Shown: positions 1 through 9,533, counted from the stretch's first letter. The stretch: DNA of 64,000 nucleotides from Flavobacterium ichthyis (GCF_009915155.1 NZ_JAABLM010000012.1:1-64000); one strand, 5' to 3'. Program-made: numbers and translations. The notes: generated by a model from the letters alone, not told the origin.

Positions 1-78
1 AACAGAATAATGTTTCTCTAAAACTAACTTAACACATTCTAATTTAAATGCGTAATCATACTTAACTTTTCTTTCCAT
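1..78 (-). CDS. IS3-family transposase OrfA, N-terminal part (cut by window edge)
   Basis: Reading leftward from the ATG at 78 gives 26 codons beginning MERKVKYDYAFKLECVKLVL, the typical start of the small helix-turn-helix OrfA of IS3-family (IS150-like) elements, which binds the IS ends. The frame is open to the window edge. The ATG lies 43 bases inside the terminal repeat, the usual distance for this family. The rest of orfA and orfB would lie to the left, outside the window, so intactness cannot be judged. Confidence 0.75.
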   Translation of the reverse strand, partial: MERKVKYDYAFKLECVKLVLEKHYSV

Positions 79-121
79 AAAAAATGCCCCAAATAGTGTC
101 TAACTTTTTGGGGCATGTTCA
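1..121 (-). mobile_element. Left end of an IS3/IS150-group insertion sequence
   Basis: Read on the minus strand, the element starts at 121 with TGAACATGCCCC, followed by AAAAAGTTAGACACT, which is the style of the terminal inverted repeat of IS3-family elements. A second inverted copy of the GGGGCAT block lies just inside it (84-93 pairs with 107-116). The IS end is only 34 bases from the sucB stop codon. The target duplication and the far end are outside the window. Confidence 0.7.
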
Positions 122-155
122 AACTGAACGGGATTTTTTTATAAAAAGTTTGAAA

Positions 156-1406
156 TTATAGTTCCAAAGCTTTTTTAGGATTATTGTCCATCAATAATTC
201 TGCTGGGTTTTCGAGTGCTTCTTTTACGGCTACTAAAAATCCAACTGATTCTCTACCATCAATAATTCTGTGGTCGTAAGATAAAGCTACATACATCATT
301 GGGTGAATTTCTACTTTACCATCTACCGCAATCGGTCTTTCGATAATGTTGTGCATTCCCAAAATTCCTGATTGTGGCGGATTTATAATTGGTGTAGATA
401 ACATACTTCCAAAAACACCACCATTAGAAATAGTAAATGTTCCACCAGTCATATCGTCAACAGTGATTTGTCCGTCGCGAGCCTTGATTGCCAAACGTTT
501 GATTTCCGCTTCAATCCCACGGAATGTTAAGTTTTCGGCATTTCTTACTACTGGAACCATTAATCCTTTTGGTCCTGAAACGGCAACTGAGATGTCACAA
601 AAATCAAATGAAATTTTTTCTTGACCATCTATCATTGAGTTAACATCAGGATACATTTGTAGGGCTCTTGTTACAGCTTTGGTAAAAAACGACATAAAGC
701 CAAGGTTTAATCCACCATGTTTAGCTTTGAAAGCATCCTTATATTCATTTCTTATTTTGTTAATTGGCGTAATGTTTACCTCGTTAAATGTAGTTAACAT
801 GGCAGTTTCGTTTTTAGCCGAAACCAATCTTTCTGCCACTTTGCGACGCAGCATTGACAATTTTGTTCTTTCCGAACCACGATTTCCGCCAGTTGGAGTT
901 CCCATTGAAGCTTGTGCATTTACTGCATCATCTTTAGTGATTCTGCCCCCTTTTCCAGTTCCAGAAACGGTTGATGCGTCAATATTTTTTTCGTCCAAAA
1001 TTTTTCTTGCCGCTGGAGATGGCGTTCCTGAAGCATAAGATTTTTCTTCTTTAGCAGCAGGTTTCGCTTCTTCTTTTTTAGGCGTTTCTTTTGGAGCTTC
1101 AGCTTTTGGAGCTTCTTCTTTGTTGTCTTCTTTTTTATCTGATTTTGGAGCTGCATCGCCAGATGGTTTTCCGTCTGTATCGATGTGGCAAACCACTTGG
1201 CCAACAGCTACAGCGTCACCTTCTTCAGCTTTTAAAGTGATGATTCCGCTTGCTTCTGCGGGTAACTCTAATGTTGCTTTATCCGAATCTACTTCGGCAA
1301 TAGCTTGGTCTTTTTCTACATAATCGCCGTCTTTTACTAACCAAGTTGCGATTTCAACTTCTGTGATGGATTCCCCTGGTGAAGGAACTTTCATTTCTAA
1401 AATCAT
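156..1406 (-). CDS. sucB: Dihydrolipoyllysine succinyltransferase, E2 of 2-oxoglutarate dehydrogenase
   Basis: This cytoplasmic TCA-cycle enzyme transfers the succinyl group from lipoamide to CoA. The 416-residue product has an N-terminal lipoyl domain with the lipoylated lysine in DSDKAT (K43), an Ala/Lys/Glu/Pro-rich linker (about 80-120), a peripheral subunit-binding domain (about 125-160, containing [15 protein letters not shown]), and a C-terminal catalytic domain ending in [11 protein letters not shown] with H379 and D383 of the HxxxDG acyltransferase motif. Length is normal for the family. It lies 81 bases downstream of sucA on the same strand, so the two are probably co-transcribed. 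The IS end just beyond its stop may have replaced its native terminator. Confidence 0.95.
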   Translation of the reverse strand: MILEMKVPSPGESITEVEIATWLVKDGDYVEKDQAIAEVDSDKATLELPAEASGIITLKAEEGDAVAVGQVVCHIDTDGKPSGDAAPKSDKKEDNKEEAPKAEAPKETPKKEEAKPAAKEEKSYASGTPSPAARKILDEKNIDASTVSGTGKGGRITKDDAVNAQASMGTPTGGNRGSERTKLSMLRRKVAERLVSAKNETAMLTTFNEVNITPINKIRNEYKDAFKAKHGGLNLGFMSFFTKAVTRALQMYPDVNSMIDGQEKISFDFCDISVAVSGPKGLMVPVVRNAENLTFRGIEAEIKRLAIKARDGQITVDDMTGGTFTISNGGVFGSMLSTPIINPPQSGILGMHNIIERPIAVDGKVEIHPMMYVALSYDHRIIDGRESVGFLVAVKEALENPAELLMDNNPKKALEL

Positions 1407-1487
1407 CTTATCTTTTGTTTAAGGTTTGAAATGTTTAAAGTTTAAAGTTGCTCACGAACTTTACACCTTAAACCTGAAACTAATATT

Positions 1488-4274
1488 TTAACTAAATAAA
1501 TCTTTATCAAATACCATTGCAATTGCTGTGGCGTGACGTTTTTTAGAACGTGCGTAACTTCCGGCAGCTGGTGCACTGTAAGCTTTAAGCGATGCAACCC
1601 TGAATTTTACCAAATCAAAATTCATAAGCATGTAACTGTAAGCTCCCATGTTGCGTGGTTCTTCTTGTGCCCAAACGTAATCGTCAGCGTTTGAATATTT
1701 TTCGATAATAGCTTTTAACTGATCCACCGGAAGCGGGAAAAGTTGTTCGAGCCTTACAAATGCTACATCATCACGACCGTTTGCTTCTCTTTCGGCAACC
1801 AAATCGTAATAAAATTTTCCGGTACAGAAAACTAAACTTTTTACTTTTTTAGCGTTTGCGATTGGATCGTCTAACACTTCTTGGAAACTTCCGTTTGCCA
1901 ATTCATCAACGGTAGAAACTACTGATGGATGACGCAATAAACTTTTTGGCGTGAAAACAATCAAAGGTTTTCTGAAAGTTGTTTTCATTTGGCGTCTTAA
2001 CAAGTGGAAAAAGTTTGCCGGTGTGGTACAATCTGCTACAAACATGTTGTGGTTGGCGCAAAGTTGTAAATACCGTTCCATTCTTGCCGAAGAGTGTTCT
2101 GCTCCTTGACCTTCGTAACCGTGTGGCAATAACATGACCAAACCGTTTTGGTTGTTCCATTTATCTTCTGCGGCAGAAATATATTGGTCAATCATGATTT
2201 GGGCTCCGTTAGAAAAATCTCCAAATTGTGCTTCCCAAATAGTCAAGGTTTTTGGTGCTGCAAGTGCATAACCATAGTCAAAACCTACAACGCCATATTC
2301 TGATAATAATGAATTGTAAATATCGAAACGACCTTGCTGGTGTTTTAAATTTTGTAACAAAATAATTTCATCTTCAGCGTCTTCAGTTTTGATAACTGCG
2401 TGACGGTGAGAGAAAGTACCGCGTTCCACATCTTGACCAGAAATTCTTACACTGAAACCTTCGGTGATTAATGATCCGTATGCCAATAGTTCTCCCATCG
2501 CCCAATCTAACTTATCGTTTTCGAACATATTTTTTCGATCATTGATAAGTTTTTGGATTTTGCTGATGAATTTTTTGTCAGATGGCAAAGTGGTAATTGT
2601 TTCGGCAATTTCAGTCAAAATTTCTTTCGAAAAAGCGGTATTCACCTTTTGAAGCATTTCGGTTTCATCTGCCTGAACGTATCCTTCCCACTCATTTTGC
2701 ATGAATGGTGTGATGATGGTTAAATCTTTTTTGCGCGAAGCTTCAAGATTTTCGTCCAACATTTTTTTGTAATCTTTTTCTAATTTTCCTACATAATCTC
2801 CATCGATAATGCCTTGTTCAATAAGAGTTGCAGCGTACAAATCACGTGGGTTTTTATGTTTGGCAATCAGTTTGTATAATTTCGGTTGGGTAAAACGAGG
2901 TTCATCGCCTTCGTTATGTCCGTATTTTCTGTATCCTAATAAATCAATAAACACGTCGCGACCAAATTCCATACGGAAATCAAGTGCAAAAAGCATGGCG
3001 TGAACCACGGCTTCGGCATCGTCTGCATTTACGTGTAAAACTGGCGACAAGGTTACTTTTGCAATATCAGTACAATAAACTGATGATCTTGCATCAAGAT
3101 AATTGGTGGTAAAACCAACTTGGTTATTAATCACAATGTGAATGGTTCCTCCGGTTTTGTAACCATCTAATTGCGCCATTTGAACGATTTCGTAAACAAT
3201 TCCTTGTCCGGCAACGGCAGCATCACCATGCAAAGCAATAGGCAACACTTTCGAAAAATCGTCCGGATAATAACGGTCTTGTTTTGCTCTGGTAATTCCT
3301 TCAATAACAGCACCAACGGTTTCTAAGTGTGAAGGATTTGGAGCTAAATTAATATTAATATTTTTTCCTGATTTTGTTTTTTTATCTGCCGTAAGTCCCA
3401 AGTGATATTTCACGTCACCATCAAAAAGCGCGTCATCATCGTAATCTTTTCCGTCAAATTCCGAGAAAATATCTTGAGTATTTTTGCCAAAAATATTAGC
3501 TAAAACATTTAAACGACCTCTGTGAGCCATTCCCATGACAAATTGTTCCACGCCTTTTTCAGCAGCTGCTTCAATCAAGGCATCCAAGCCTGGGATTAGA
3601 GATTCACCACCTTCAAGAGAGAAACGTTTTTGTCCCACATATTTGGTGTGAAGGAAATTCTCAAAAGAAACCGCTTCATTTAGTTTGCTTAAAATATGTT
3701 TTTTTTGATTTTCGTCAAATTTTGGATGGTTGTCATTATAACCAATTTTCGCCTGAATCCACTCAATCACTTTGGGATCGCGGATGTACATGTATTCTAC
3801 ACCAATGTGCGAGCGATAAATGCGGTCAAGATGGGCTAAAATATTTTTTAACGAAGTAGGTTCAATTCTAATGGCTTTTGCGGCATCAAAAACGGTTTCT
3901 AAATCTGCATCAGAAAGATCAAAATTGGAAAGTTCGAGATTTGGCGAAAAAATCCTTCTTTCTCTTACCGGATTGGTTTTGGTAAAAAGATGGCCACGCG
4001 TCCTGTAAGCATCAATGAGTTTTAAAACATTAAATTCTTTTTGTAATTTTTCAGAAATTTTGCTTACATCCACATTTGATGAAGCTGCATATGAAGCCAT
4101 TTGTTGAGCAGGTTCTATGCCATTTTCTTCGTTATATGTCGCCATTCCGAAATCAAAACCTTGGAAAAAACTTCTCCAGCTTGGTTCTACGCTATCCGGA
4201 TTTTGAAGGTATTCATCATATAATTGAGCGAAAAATTCTGTGTGGGCCGCGTTTAAAAAGGAAAACCTATCCAT
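1488..4274 (-). CDS. sucA: 2-oxoglutarate dehydrogenase E1 component
   Basis: This is the thiamine-diphosphate-dependent decarboxylase of the 2-oxoglutarate dehydrogenase complex, working with the adjacent E2 (sucB). The 928-residue length is typical. It starts with the E1 N-terminal motif (FLNAAHTEFFAQLYDEYLQN), has the substrate-binding stretch MAHRGRLNVLAN, the ThDP/Mg segment IALHGDAAVAGQG, and the C-terminal pyrimidine-binding domain with RHAVIKTEDAEDE and LLPHGYEGQGAEHSS. The ATG at 4274 is preceded, on the minus strand, by a -7-like box TACTTTTG (4315-4322). The gene is divergent from the barrel protein at 4390. Confidence 0.96.
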   Translation of the reverse strand: MDRFSFLNAAHTEFFAQLYDEYLQNPDSVEPSWRSFFQGFDFGMATYNEENGIEPAQQMASYAASSNVDVSKISEKLQKEFNVLKLIDAYRTRGHLFTKTNPVRERRIFSPNLELSNFDLSDADLETVFDAAKAIRIEPTSLKNILAHLDRIYRSHIGVEYMYIRDPKVIEWIQAKIGYNDNHPKFDENQKKHILSKLNEAVSFENFLHTKYVGQKRFSLEGGESLIPGLDALIEAAAEKGVEQFVMGMAHRGRLNVLANIFGKNTQDIFSEFDGKDYDDDALFDGDVKYHLGLTADKKTKSGKNININLAPNPSHLETVGAVIEGITRAKQDRYYPDDFSKVLPIALHGDAAVAGQGIVYEIVQMAQLDGYKTGGTIHIVINNQVGFTTNYLDARSSVYCTDIAKVTLSPVLHVNADDAEAVVHAMLFALDFRMEFGRDVFIDLLGYRKYGHNEGDEPRFTQPKLYKLIAKHKNPRDLYAATLIEQGIIDGDYVGKLEKDYKKMLDENLEASRKKDLTIITPFMQNEWEGYVQADETEMLQKVNTAFSKEILTEIAETITTLPSDKKFISKIQKLINDRKNMFENDKLDWAMGELLAYGSLITEGFSVRISGQDVERGTFSHRHAVIKTEDAEDEIILLQNLKHQQGRFDIYNSLLSEYGVVGFDYGYALAAPKTLTIWEAQFGDFSNGAQIMIDQYISAAEDKWNNQNGLVMLLPHGYEGQGAEHSSARMERYLQLCANHNMFVADCTTPANFFHLLRRQMKTTFRKPLIVFTPKSLLRHPSVVSTVDELANGSFQEVLDDPIANAKKVKSLVFCTGKFYYDLVAEREANGRDDVAFVRLEQLFPLPVDQLKAIIEKYSNADDYVWAQEEPRNMGAYSYMLMNFDLVKFRVASLKAYSAPAAGSYARSKKRHATAIAMVFDKDLFS

Positions 4275-4314
4275 AATTATAATTGAAAGTCCTAATTTGT
4301 TAAAATTTTTTTTG

Positions 4315-4322
4315 CAAAAGTA
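4315..4322 (-). promoter_or_regulatory. Candidate sucA -7 promoter element
   Basis: On the minus strand this reads TACTTTTG, an exact match to the Bacteroidetes -7 consensus TAnnTTTG, 41 bases upstream of the sucA start. No clear -33 TTG was found, so the call rests on the -7 box and its position. Confidence 0.5.
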
Positions 4323-4389
4323 CGATATTTACCGTAATATCATTTGAAATTCTTACTTTTATCTCTTAAACTTAACTTAAAATTACGCC

Positions 4390-4920
4390 ATGAAAAATTG
4401 TATAGAAAACCTTTTCGCTAAATTTAAAATCACCACCGTTTTTTTATTTATTTTTTCCGTTGGTTTTTCCCAACAAAACAATTCCGATTTTGAAAGTAAA
4501 ATAAGATTTGGTGGCGGTTTAGGCGTTAGTTTGGGTTCTGGCTTTACGAATATTATTTTGGCTCCAAGTGCCATTTACGACTTCAATCCGTATTTTTCGG
4601 CAGGTTTGGGATTTCAAGGGAGTTATGTGAAGCAACGCAATTTTTACGAATCGTTTATTTACGGGCCAAGTGTCATCACACTTTTTAATCCCATTGAAGA
4701 ATTGCAAATTTCAGCAGAGTTAGAACAACTTCGTGTGAATACCGAATATGAAGATGGGAATTTGCCACAAAGCGAAAATTTTTGGAATACCGCCTTGTTT
4801 TTAGGAGCTGGTTACAGAACGCAAAATGTTACTGTTGGTATTCGATATAACGTGTTGCACGACGATGATAAAAATATCTATGCCAATGCGTTTATGCCGT
4901 TTGTGAGGGTTTATTTTTAA
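4390..4920 (+). CDS. Small predicted outer-membrane beta-barrel protein beside sucA
   Basis: The 176-residue protein begins with a Lys-containing N-terminus and a hydrophobic signal-peptide-like segment ending around SVGFSQQ (about residue 28). The rest is rich in alternating Gly/aromatic strands (FGGGLGVSLGSG, FSAGLGFQGSY, LFLGAGYRTQNVTVGIRYN) and ends in the aromatic FVRVYF, typical of an outer-membrane barrel. Homologues next to sucA in flavobacteria are often annotated 'alpha-ketoglutarate decarboxylase'; nothing in the sequence supports an enzymatic role, and that name is probably carried over from the neighbour. Function is unknown. Confidence 0.75.
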   Translation: MKNCIENLFAKFKITTVFLFIFSVGFSQQNNSDFESKIRFGGGLGVSLGSGFTNIILAPSAIYDFNPYFSAGLGFQGSYVKQRNFYESFIYGPSVITLFNPIEELQISAELEQLRVNTEYEDGNLPQSENFWNTALFLGAGYRTQNVTVGIRYNVLHDDDKNIYANAFMPFVRVYF

Positions 4921-4927
4921 TATTTTT

Positions 4928-5281
4928 TCAAAACCTATTCCTAAACCACACTTTTTGCCATTCTCGTTTTAAGATTAAAAACGAAACTTCTTTCGAAAGT
5001 TGGACTAAATCCGAACCGTCTAAAGCTTTTATTTCTTCTTCAGAAACGTCGATGATATACAGCAAATTCAAGTATTCCGCGAAACGATAACTGATCAAGC
5101 GGTAAATTTTTTCGTGTAATTGAATGGTCAATTCTTCGGGCGAAGTACTCATGGGGAAATCCAGCGGTTCGTTGGCTAGATTAAAATCCTTATTAATTTG
5201 TTCCAAAAGTTTGGCGTACAAGAGTTCGTTTTCGGCTAACGAAATAATCTCTTCAGTAGATTTTGGTACAACGTAATTCAT
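4928..5281 (-). CDS. Conserved small protein of unknown function downstream of polyprenyl synthase
   Basis: A 117-residue soluble, acidic, probably all-helical protein with no signal peptide, membrane segment or metal motif that I recognise. It starts 3 bases after the stop of the polyprenyl synthase on the same strand, so the two are very likely one operon and translationally coupled. The C-terminus is basic (LKREWQKVWFRNRF). It is convergent with the barrel gene, separated by 7 bases. I do not recognise a named family. Confidence 0.7.
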   Translation of the reverse strand: MNYVVPKSTEEIISLAENELLYAKLLEQINKDFNLANEPLDFPMSTSPEELTIQLHEKIYRLISYRFAEYLNLLYIIDVSEEEIKALDGSDLVQLSKEVSFLILKREWQKVWFRNRF

Positions 5282-5284
5282 TTT

Positions 5285-6259
5285 TTAAACGTCGCGTTTC
5301 ATTAGGCTTTCGCCAAATTTTCTCAACACACTTTTTTGTGCATCGCCAATTTCTAAAGTTTCTAAAACGGTAAACGCTTTTTCGGTAAACAACGCAATGG
5401 CTTCTTGGGTCAATTTTGAGGATTTGGTTTGTATAAAAATTTCTTTAACTGAAGCTACTTTTTCTGAATTATCATTCGGTTGAATAGAATATAAATCGAG
5501 CAAACTATTTTTTTCTTCGGCGGAAGCCAATTCTAAAGCCTTGAGATAAAGATAAGTTTTTTTATTTTCGATAATGTCGCCACCTACTTGTTTGCCAAAG
5601 GTTTCCGGGTTGCCAAAAGCATCAAGGTAATCGTCTTGCAACTGAAACGCAATGCCTAAATTCAGCCCAAAATCATAAATTTTCTGACAATTTTCTTTAG
5701 AAGTTTGCGCAATAATGGCTCCCATTTTCATTGCAGCAGCAACCAAAACAGCGGTCTTGTATTCAATCATCTTTAAATATTCGTTGATGGTTACATCATC
5801 ACGAACTTCAAAGTCCACATCCCATTGTTGTCCTTCACAAACTGCTAATGCGGTTTTGCTAAACAATTTTGCCAAAGCCTGAAAAGTTTCGGGATTGTAT
5901 TTTTCAAAATATTGGTAGGCCAAAATGAGCATCGCATCTCCCGATAAAATTCCGGTATTGAGGTTCCATTTTTCGTGAACCGTTTCTTTCCCACGACGCA
6001 ATGGAGCGTCATCCATAATATCATCGTGAACCAAAGAAAAATTATGAAAAACTTCTATGGCAAGTGCTGCCGGAAGCGCTTCCTGATAATTTTTCCCAAA
6101 AATTTCTGCCGTTAAGAGTGTTAAAATAGGGCGGATTCTTTTGCCTCCTAAGTTGAGAATGTAAAGTATTGGATCATATAAACCTCGTGGTTCTCGTGAC
6201 TGAATATTTTCCTCTAAATAAGCTGTAAAATGTTTGTGGTAAATAGCTACAGGTTGCAT
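5285..6259 (-). CDS. Polyprenyl (geranyl/farnesyl-type) diphosphate synthase
   Basis: This trans-isoprenyl diphosphate synthase condenses isopentenyl diphosphate with allylic diphosphates. From the ATG at 6259 the product is 324 residues, with the first Asp-rich motif DDIMDD (79-84) followed by RRGKETVH, the second motif QDDYLDAFG (208 onward), and the upstream GGKRIRP basic motif. An in-frame ATG at 6304 would add 15 residues (MRYNYKCFTLAKKLL) that are not typical of the family, so the start at 6259 is preferred. Product chain length cannot be told from sequence alone. It heads a two-gene unit with the small protein at 4928-5281. Confidence 0.9.
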   Translation of the reverse strand: MQPVAIYHKHFTAYLEENIQSREPRGLYDPILYILNLGGKRIRPILTLLTAEIFGKNYQEALPAALAIEVFHNFSLVHDDIMDDAPLRRGKETVHEKWNLNTGILSGDAMLILAYQYFEKYNPETFQALAKLFSKTALAVCEGQQWDVDFEVRDDVTINEYLKMIEYKTAVLVAAAMKMGAIIAQTSKENCQKIYDFGLNLGIAFQLQDDYLDAFGNPETFGKQVGGDIIENKKTYLYLKALELASAEEKNSLLDLYSIQPNDNSEKVASVKEIFIQTKSSKLTQEAIALFTEKAFTVLETLEIGDAQKSVLRKFGESLMKRDV

Positions 6260-6361
6260 GAGTAATTTTTTGGCTAATGTAAAACATTTATAGTTATAGC
6301 GCAAAACCTTGCGGAATTGTTATCCGAAAACGTTTTTTGTTAAAAAACAGTTAAGAAGCGA

Positions 6362-6417
6362 TTTGACAATTTTGTCAAACAAAAATGTTTATATCTTTGC
6401 ATTGACAATTTTGTTAA
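6362..6417 (+). promoter_or_regulatory. Promoter of the efflux operon flanked by two TetR-type operators
   Basis: Two related palindromes of the form TTGACAATTTTGTCAA lie at 6362-6379 (perfect 8-base arms) and 6402-6417 (one arm ends TTGTTAA), with centres 39 bases apart. Between them is TATCTTTG (6392-6399), an exact -7 match to TAnnTTTG, with TTTG at 6371-6374 as a possible -33 inside the first operator. The layout, 20 bases ahead of the tetR start, points to autorepression that also controls the downstream efflux genes. Confidence 0.75.
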
Positions 6418-6436
6418 ATATTTTAGTTAAATAATT

Positions 6437-7030
6437 ATGTCAGTAAAAAAAGATGAAGCAACCGAGGAGTTGATAAAAAATACCGCCAAAAAATTATTCT
6501 TTGGTGAAGGTAAATTTAACGCTACTACTCAGGAAATTGCAGATGCCGCAGGAGTTAACCGTACTTTGATTAATTATTATTTTCGTTCGCGCGATAAACT
6601 TTTTGACTTGGTTTTTCAAGATGCGATGGATTACGAGCATAAAAGGAGAGAAGCTATTGTTTTTTCTGAACTTCCTTTTAAAGCCAAAATAGAAGAATTT
6701 ATTGATGAAGCTTACCAATCTGCAAAAGAATATCCATATCTCGAAATGTATTTGGTTACACAATTCAATAAAGGCTGTTTTCATAAAGACGAAGAAGGAA
6801 TGGAGCGGATTTTAAAGAAATTTTATGAAGAATTTGAAGTAGCGATGACGAATAAATTAATCCGTAAAACTGAACCAATCCAGTTTATTCTAAATATGAT
6901 ATCACTAGTTTCATTTCCTATTTCAATGCGACCTTTATTACAAATATCGATGCATTTAAATGATGGAGAATACGATAGAATTTTGCAAGATCGCAAAAAA
7001 ATTATCATGGACACGCTTTTTATCAAATAA
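6437..7030 (+). CDS. TetR/AcrR-family transcriptional regulator of the RND efflux operon
   Basis: The 197-residue protein has a canonical N-terminal TetR helix-turn-helix (about residues 10-58), including TTQEIADAAGVNRTLINYYF followed by RSRDKLFDLVF. The C-terminal half is a helical ligand-sensing domain without a recognisable specificity signature. It is the first gene of a four-gene plus-strand run (tetR, tolC-like, adaptor, RND pump; gaps of 23, 15 and 44 bases). Its promoter carries two matching palindromes, so it most likely represses itself and the pump and is released by a pump substrate. Confidence 0.92.
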   Translation: MSVKKDEATEELIKNTAKKLFFGEGKFNATTQEIADAAGVNRTLINYYFRSRDKLFDLVFQDAMDYEHKRREAIVFSELPFKAKIEEFIDEAYQSAKEYPYLEMYLVTQFNKGCFHKDEEGMERILKKFYEEFEVAMTNKLIRKTEPIQFILNMISLVSFPISMRPLLQISMHLNDGEYDRILQDRKKIIMDTLFIK

Positions 7031-7053
7031 CCCAACCTATTATTATTAGAACA

Positions 7054-8412
7054 ATGAACATAAAAACAATCCTTAAATCTGCGATGATTTTAATACTTTC
7101 CACGGGTTTTTCCGTAGGAAGTTTCGCACAAGTGCAAAATCTCACGTTGCAAGACGCTATCGAATATGCGTTGAAAAATAAAGTTGAAGCCAAAAAAGCC
7201 AAGCTTGCTGTGCAAAATAGCAATTACCAAATTGAGGAAGTTCGCTCGAGAGCATTGCCCAATATTTCGGCTTCGGGAAATATTACATACAACCCAATTT
7301 TGCAATTAAACGCTTTGCCAGGAGATTTTTTTGGAGCTCCGGGAACCACAATTTTAGCACCTTTGGGACAAGAATGGGTTTCTACAGCAGGGGTAAATTT
7401 AAACCAAACTTTATTTGACCAATCGGTTTTTACCGGATTAAAAGCCGCAAAAACCACCAGAGAATTTTACCAAATTAACGAGCAACTCACAGAAGAACAA
7501 GTAATCGAAAGAGTGGCAAATGGTTATTATCAGGTTTTTGTAACCCGCGAACAAGTGAAAATTTTGAATAGTAATTTAGAAAACACCAATAAAGTTCGCA
7601 ACATTATCAATGGTCAATACGAAAATGGTTTGGCTAAAAAAATTGATTTAGATCGAATGACGGTAAACGTTTCAAACATCAGAACGCAATTACAACAAGC
7701 GCAAAATGCCGTTCAGATACAAGAAAACGCCTTAAAATTTTATATCGGAATGCCAATTGAAACACCAATAATTTTAACCGAAACAGAAATTGCGGTAAAA
7801 CCTGTTGCCGAAGGAGAACTTACTGACGTTACGCAATTGACACAGTATTTGGTTTTAGACAAACAATCGGAATTATTGAAATTTCAAAAACAATCAGTTC
7901 AAGCGGAATTTTTCCCGAGATTATCGTTAACAGCAGGTTATAATTATATTGGTCAAGGGCCGGAATTTCCTTGGTTTGCCAAGCCTTCAGATGGCGTTTA
8001 CTGGTCTGATTTTTCAACCGTAGGTTTAAATTTAAGTGTTCCTATTTTCAATGGATTTGGAACAAGAGCAAAAGTACGTCAGGCAGAAATTGAAATTCAA
8101 CAAATGGAAGTCGATAAAGAAGATACCAAACTGGCTTTGAACCTTGCTTTTGAAAATGCTAAAACACAAATGATTAACAGTATTGCCACGATTGAAGTGC
8201 AACAAGAAAATGTTCAGTTAGCAAAAGAAGTTCTGGCAAATACACAAAATAATTATCAAAACGGTTTGGCCACATTAACGGATTTACTCGATGCCGAAAA
8301 TTCTTCAATCGAAGCACAAACCAACTATAATTCGGCATTGCTGGATTATAAATTGGCTGAAATTCAACTTATAAAATCAAGAGGTCAACTCAAATCATTA
8401 ATCAACCCATAA
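7054..8412 (+). CDS. TolC-family outer-membrane efflux channel
   Basis: The 452-residue protein starts with a signal peptide (about 1-25, ending VGSFAQ), followed by LTLQDAIEYALKNKVEAKKA, the typical start of outer-membrane efflux proteins. Two repeats of long coiled helices and short strands follow (for example QNALKFYIGMPIE and LLDAENSSIEAQTNYNSALLDYKLAEIQLIKSRG near the C-terminus). It would form the trimeric outer-membrane tunnel for the adaptor and RND pump encoded next. Substrate cannot be inferred. Confidence 0.93.
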   Translation: MNIKTILKSAMILILSTGFSVGSFAQVQNLTLQDAIEYALKNKVEAKKAKLAVQNSNYQIEEVRSRALPNISASGNITYNPILQLNALPGDFFGAPGTTILAPLGQEWVSTAGVNLNQTLFDQSVFTGLKAAKTTREFYQINEQLTEEQVIERVANGYYQVFVTREQVKILNSNLENTNKVRNIINGQYENGLAKKIDLDRMTVNVSNIRTQLQQAQNAVQIQENALKFYIGMPIETPIILTETEIAVKPVAEGELTDVTQLTQYLVLDKQSELLKFQKQSVQAEFFPRLSLTAGYNYIGQGPEFPWFAKPSDGVYWSDFSTVGLNLSVPIFNGFGTRAKVRQAEIEIQQMEVDKEDTKLALNLAFENAKTQMINSIATIEVQQENVQLAKEVLANTQNNYQNGLATLTDLLDAENSSIEAQTNYNSALLDYKLAEIQLIKSRGQLKSLINP

Positions 8413-8427
8413 TTTTATCTTATTCAA

Positions 8428-9489
8428 ATGAAAAAAATAATTTATATAGTAATTGCTTTAGCAATCGTTGGTGCAGGTGCATATACTTTGATGAACAACA
8501 AAAAGAAAAACGAGGAAGAAACCGCTGTTGTGGCACAAAAAAACAGCGCTGTAACGGTAAAAACGCAAAAAATTGCAAGCGAAAATTTAGCAAACGAATT
8601 TGTCGCCAATGGAAATTTTGCGCCTTTGCAAGAATTGAGTTTTTCTGCCGAAAATTCTGGAAGAGTACAGCGTGTTTTGGTACAAGAAGGAAGCGTAGTA
8701 AGAATTGGTCAAACATTAGCAATAATTGAAGGTGATCGTCTTTCAGTAGATGTAAATAATGCTAAAGCCAACTATCAAAATGCTTTGGCAGATAGTCAAA
8801 GATTTGAAAATGCATTTAAAACCGGAGGTGTTACCAAGCAACAATTGGATCAGGCGAAGTTGGCACTTTCTAACGCAAAAGCACAATTGGACCAGGCAAA
8901 AATTAATTTTGGCGATGCCACAATCAAATCTACCATCAACGGAATTGTAAATAAAAAATATATCGAGCCAGGCTCAGTAGTTTCTCCCGGAACGCCTCTT
9001 TTCGACTTGGTAAACGTATCAAAATTAAAATTGAAAGTTACTGTAAATGAAAGTCAAGTAGCAGCTTTAAAAGTAGGTTCGCCGGTAAAAGTGAAAGCAA
9101 GCGTTTATCCTGACAAAGAATTTTCGGGAAAAATTACTTTCGTAGCGCCAATGGCAGATGCATCATTAAATTTCCCAGTAGAAATTGAAATCAGCAATAA
9201 CGCTAATAACGATTTGAAAGCCGGAATGTACGGAACCGCTCATTTTGCTACAAACTTAGAACAAAAAACACCACTTAAAATTGTACCGAGAGCAGCATTT
9301 GTAGGAAGTGTTGCCAATAACGAAGTTTTTGTAGTAAAAGACAGCGTTGCCAGATTAACAAAAATTATTTCTGGAAGAATTTTTGGCGAAAAAGTAGAAG
9401 TTCTAGACGGATTGAATGAAGGTGACGAAGTAGTGATCAGCGGTCAAATTAATTTAACTGATGGAACTAAAGTTCAAGTTGTAAAATAA
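8428..9489 (+). CDS. RND efflux periplasmic adaptor (HlyD/MFP family)
   Basis: The 353-residue adaptor has an N-terminal membrane anchor (about 4-22), a biotinyl-lipoyl-like half motif (AENSGRVQRVLVQEGSVVRIGQ), a short helical hairpin (about 105-150, NAKANYQNALADSQRFENAF), the second lipoyl half (STINGIVNKKYIEPGSVVSPG), and beta-barrel and membrane-proximal domains ending in LNEGDEVVISGQINLTDGT. The single short hairpin suits an RND adaptor. It bridges the TolC-like channel and the inner-membrane pump. Confidence 0.93.
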   Translation: MKKIIYIVIALAIVGAGAYTLMNNKKKNEEETAVVAQKNSAVTVKTQKIASENLANEFVANGNFAPLQELSFSAENSGRVQRVLVQEGSVVRIGQTLAIIEGDRLSVDVNNAKANYQNALADSQRFENAFKTGGVTKQQLDQAKLALSNAKAQLDQAKINFGDATIKSTINGIVNKKYIEPGSVVSPGTPLFDLVNVSKLKLKVTVNESQVAALKVGSPVKVKASVYPDKEFSGKITFVAPMADASLNFPVEIEISNNANNDLKAGMYGTAHFATNLEQKTPLKIVPRAAFVGSVANNEVFVVKDSVARLTKIISGRIFGEKVEVLDGLNEGDEVVISGQINLTDGTKVQVVK

Positions 9490-9533
9490 TTGATTTTTTC
9501 CCTTTCGGAAAATTTCAACAGCACACAAAATAT

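Noticed and set aside
84..116. Inverted repeat ATGCCCCAAA/TTTGGGGCAT as a sucB terminator
   Set aside because: It belongs to the IS3 terminal repeat and lacks a following T-run in the right direction, so it is explained by the IS end.
5285..6304. Longer polyprenyl synthase start at 6304
   Set aside because: The extra 15 residues are not typical and lack support; the ATG at 6259 gives the usual family N-terminus.
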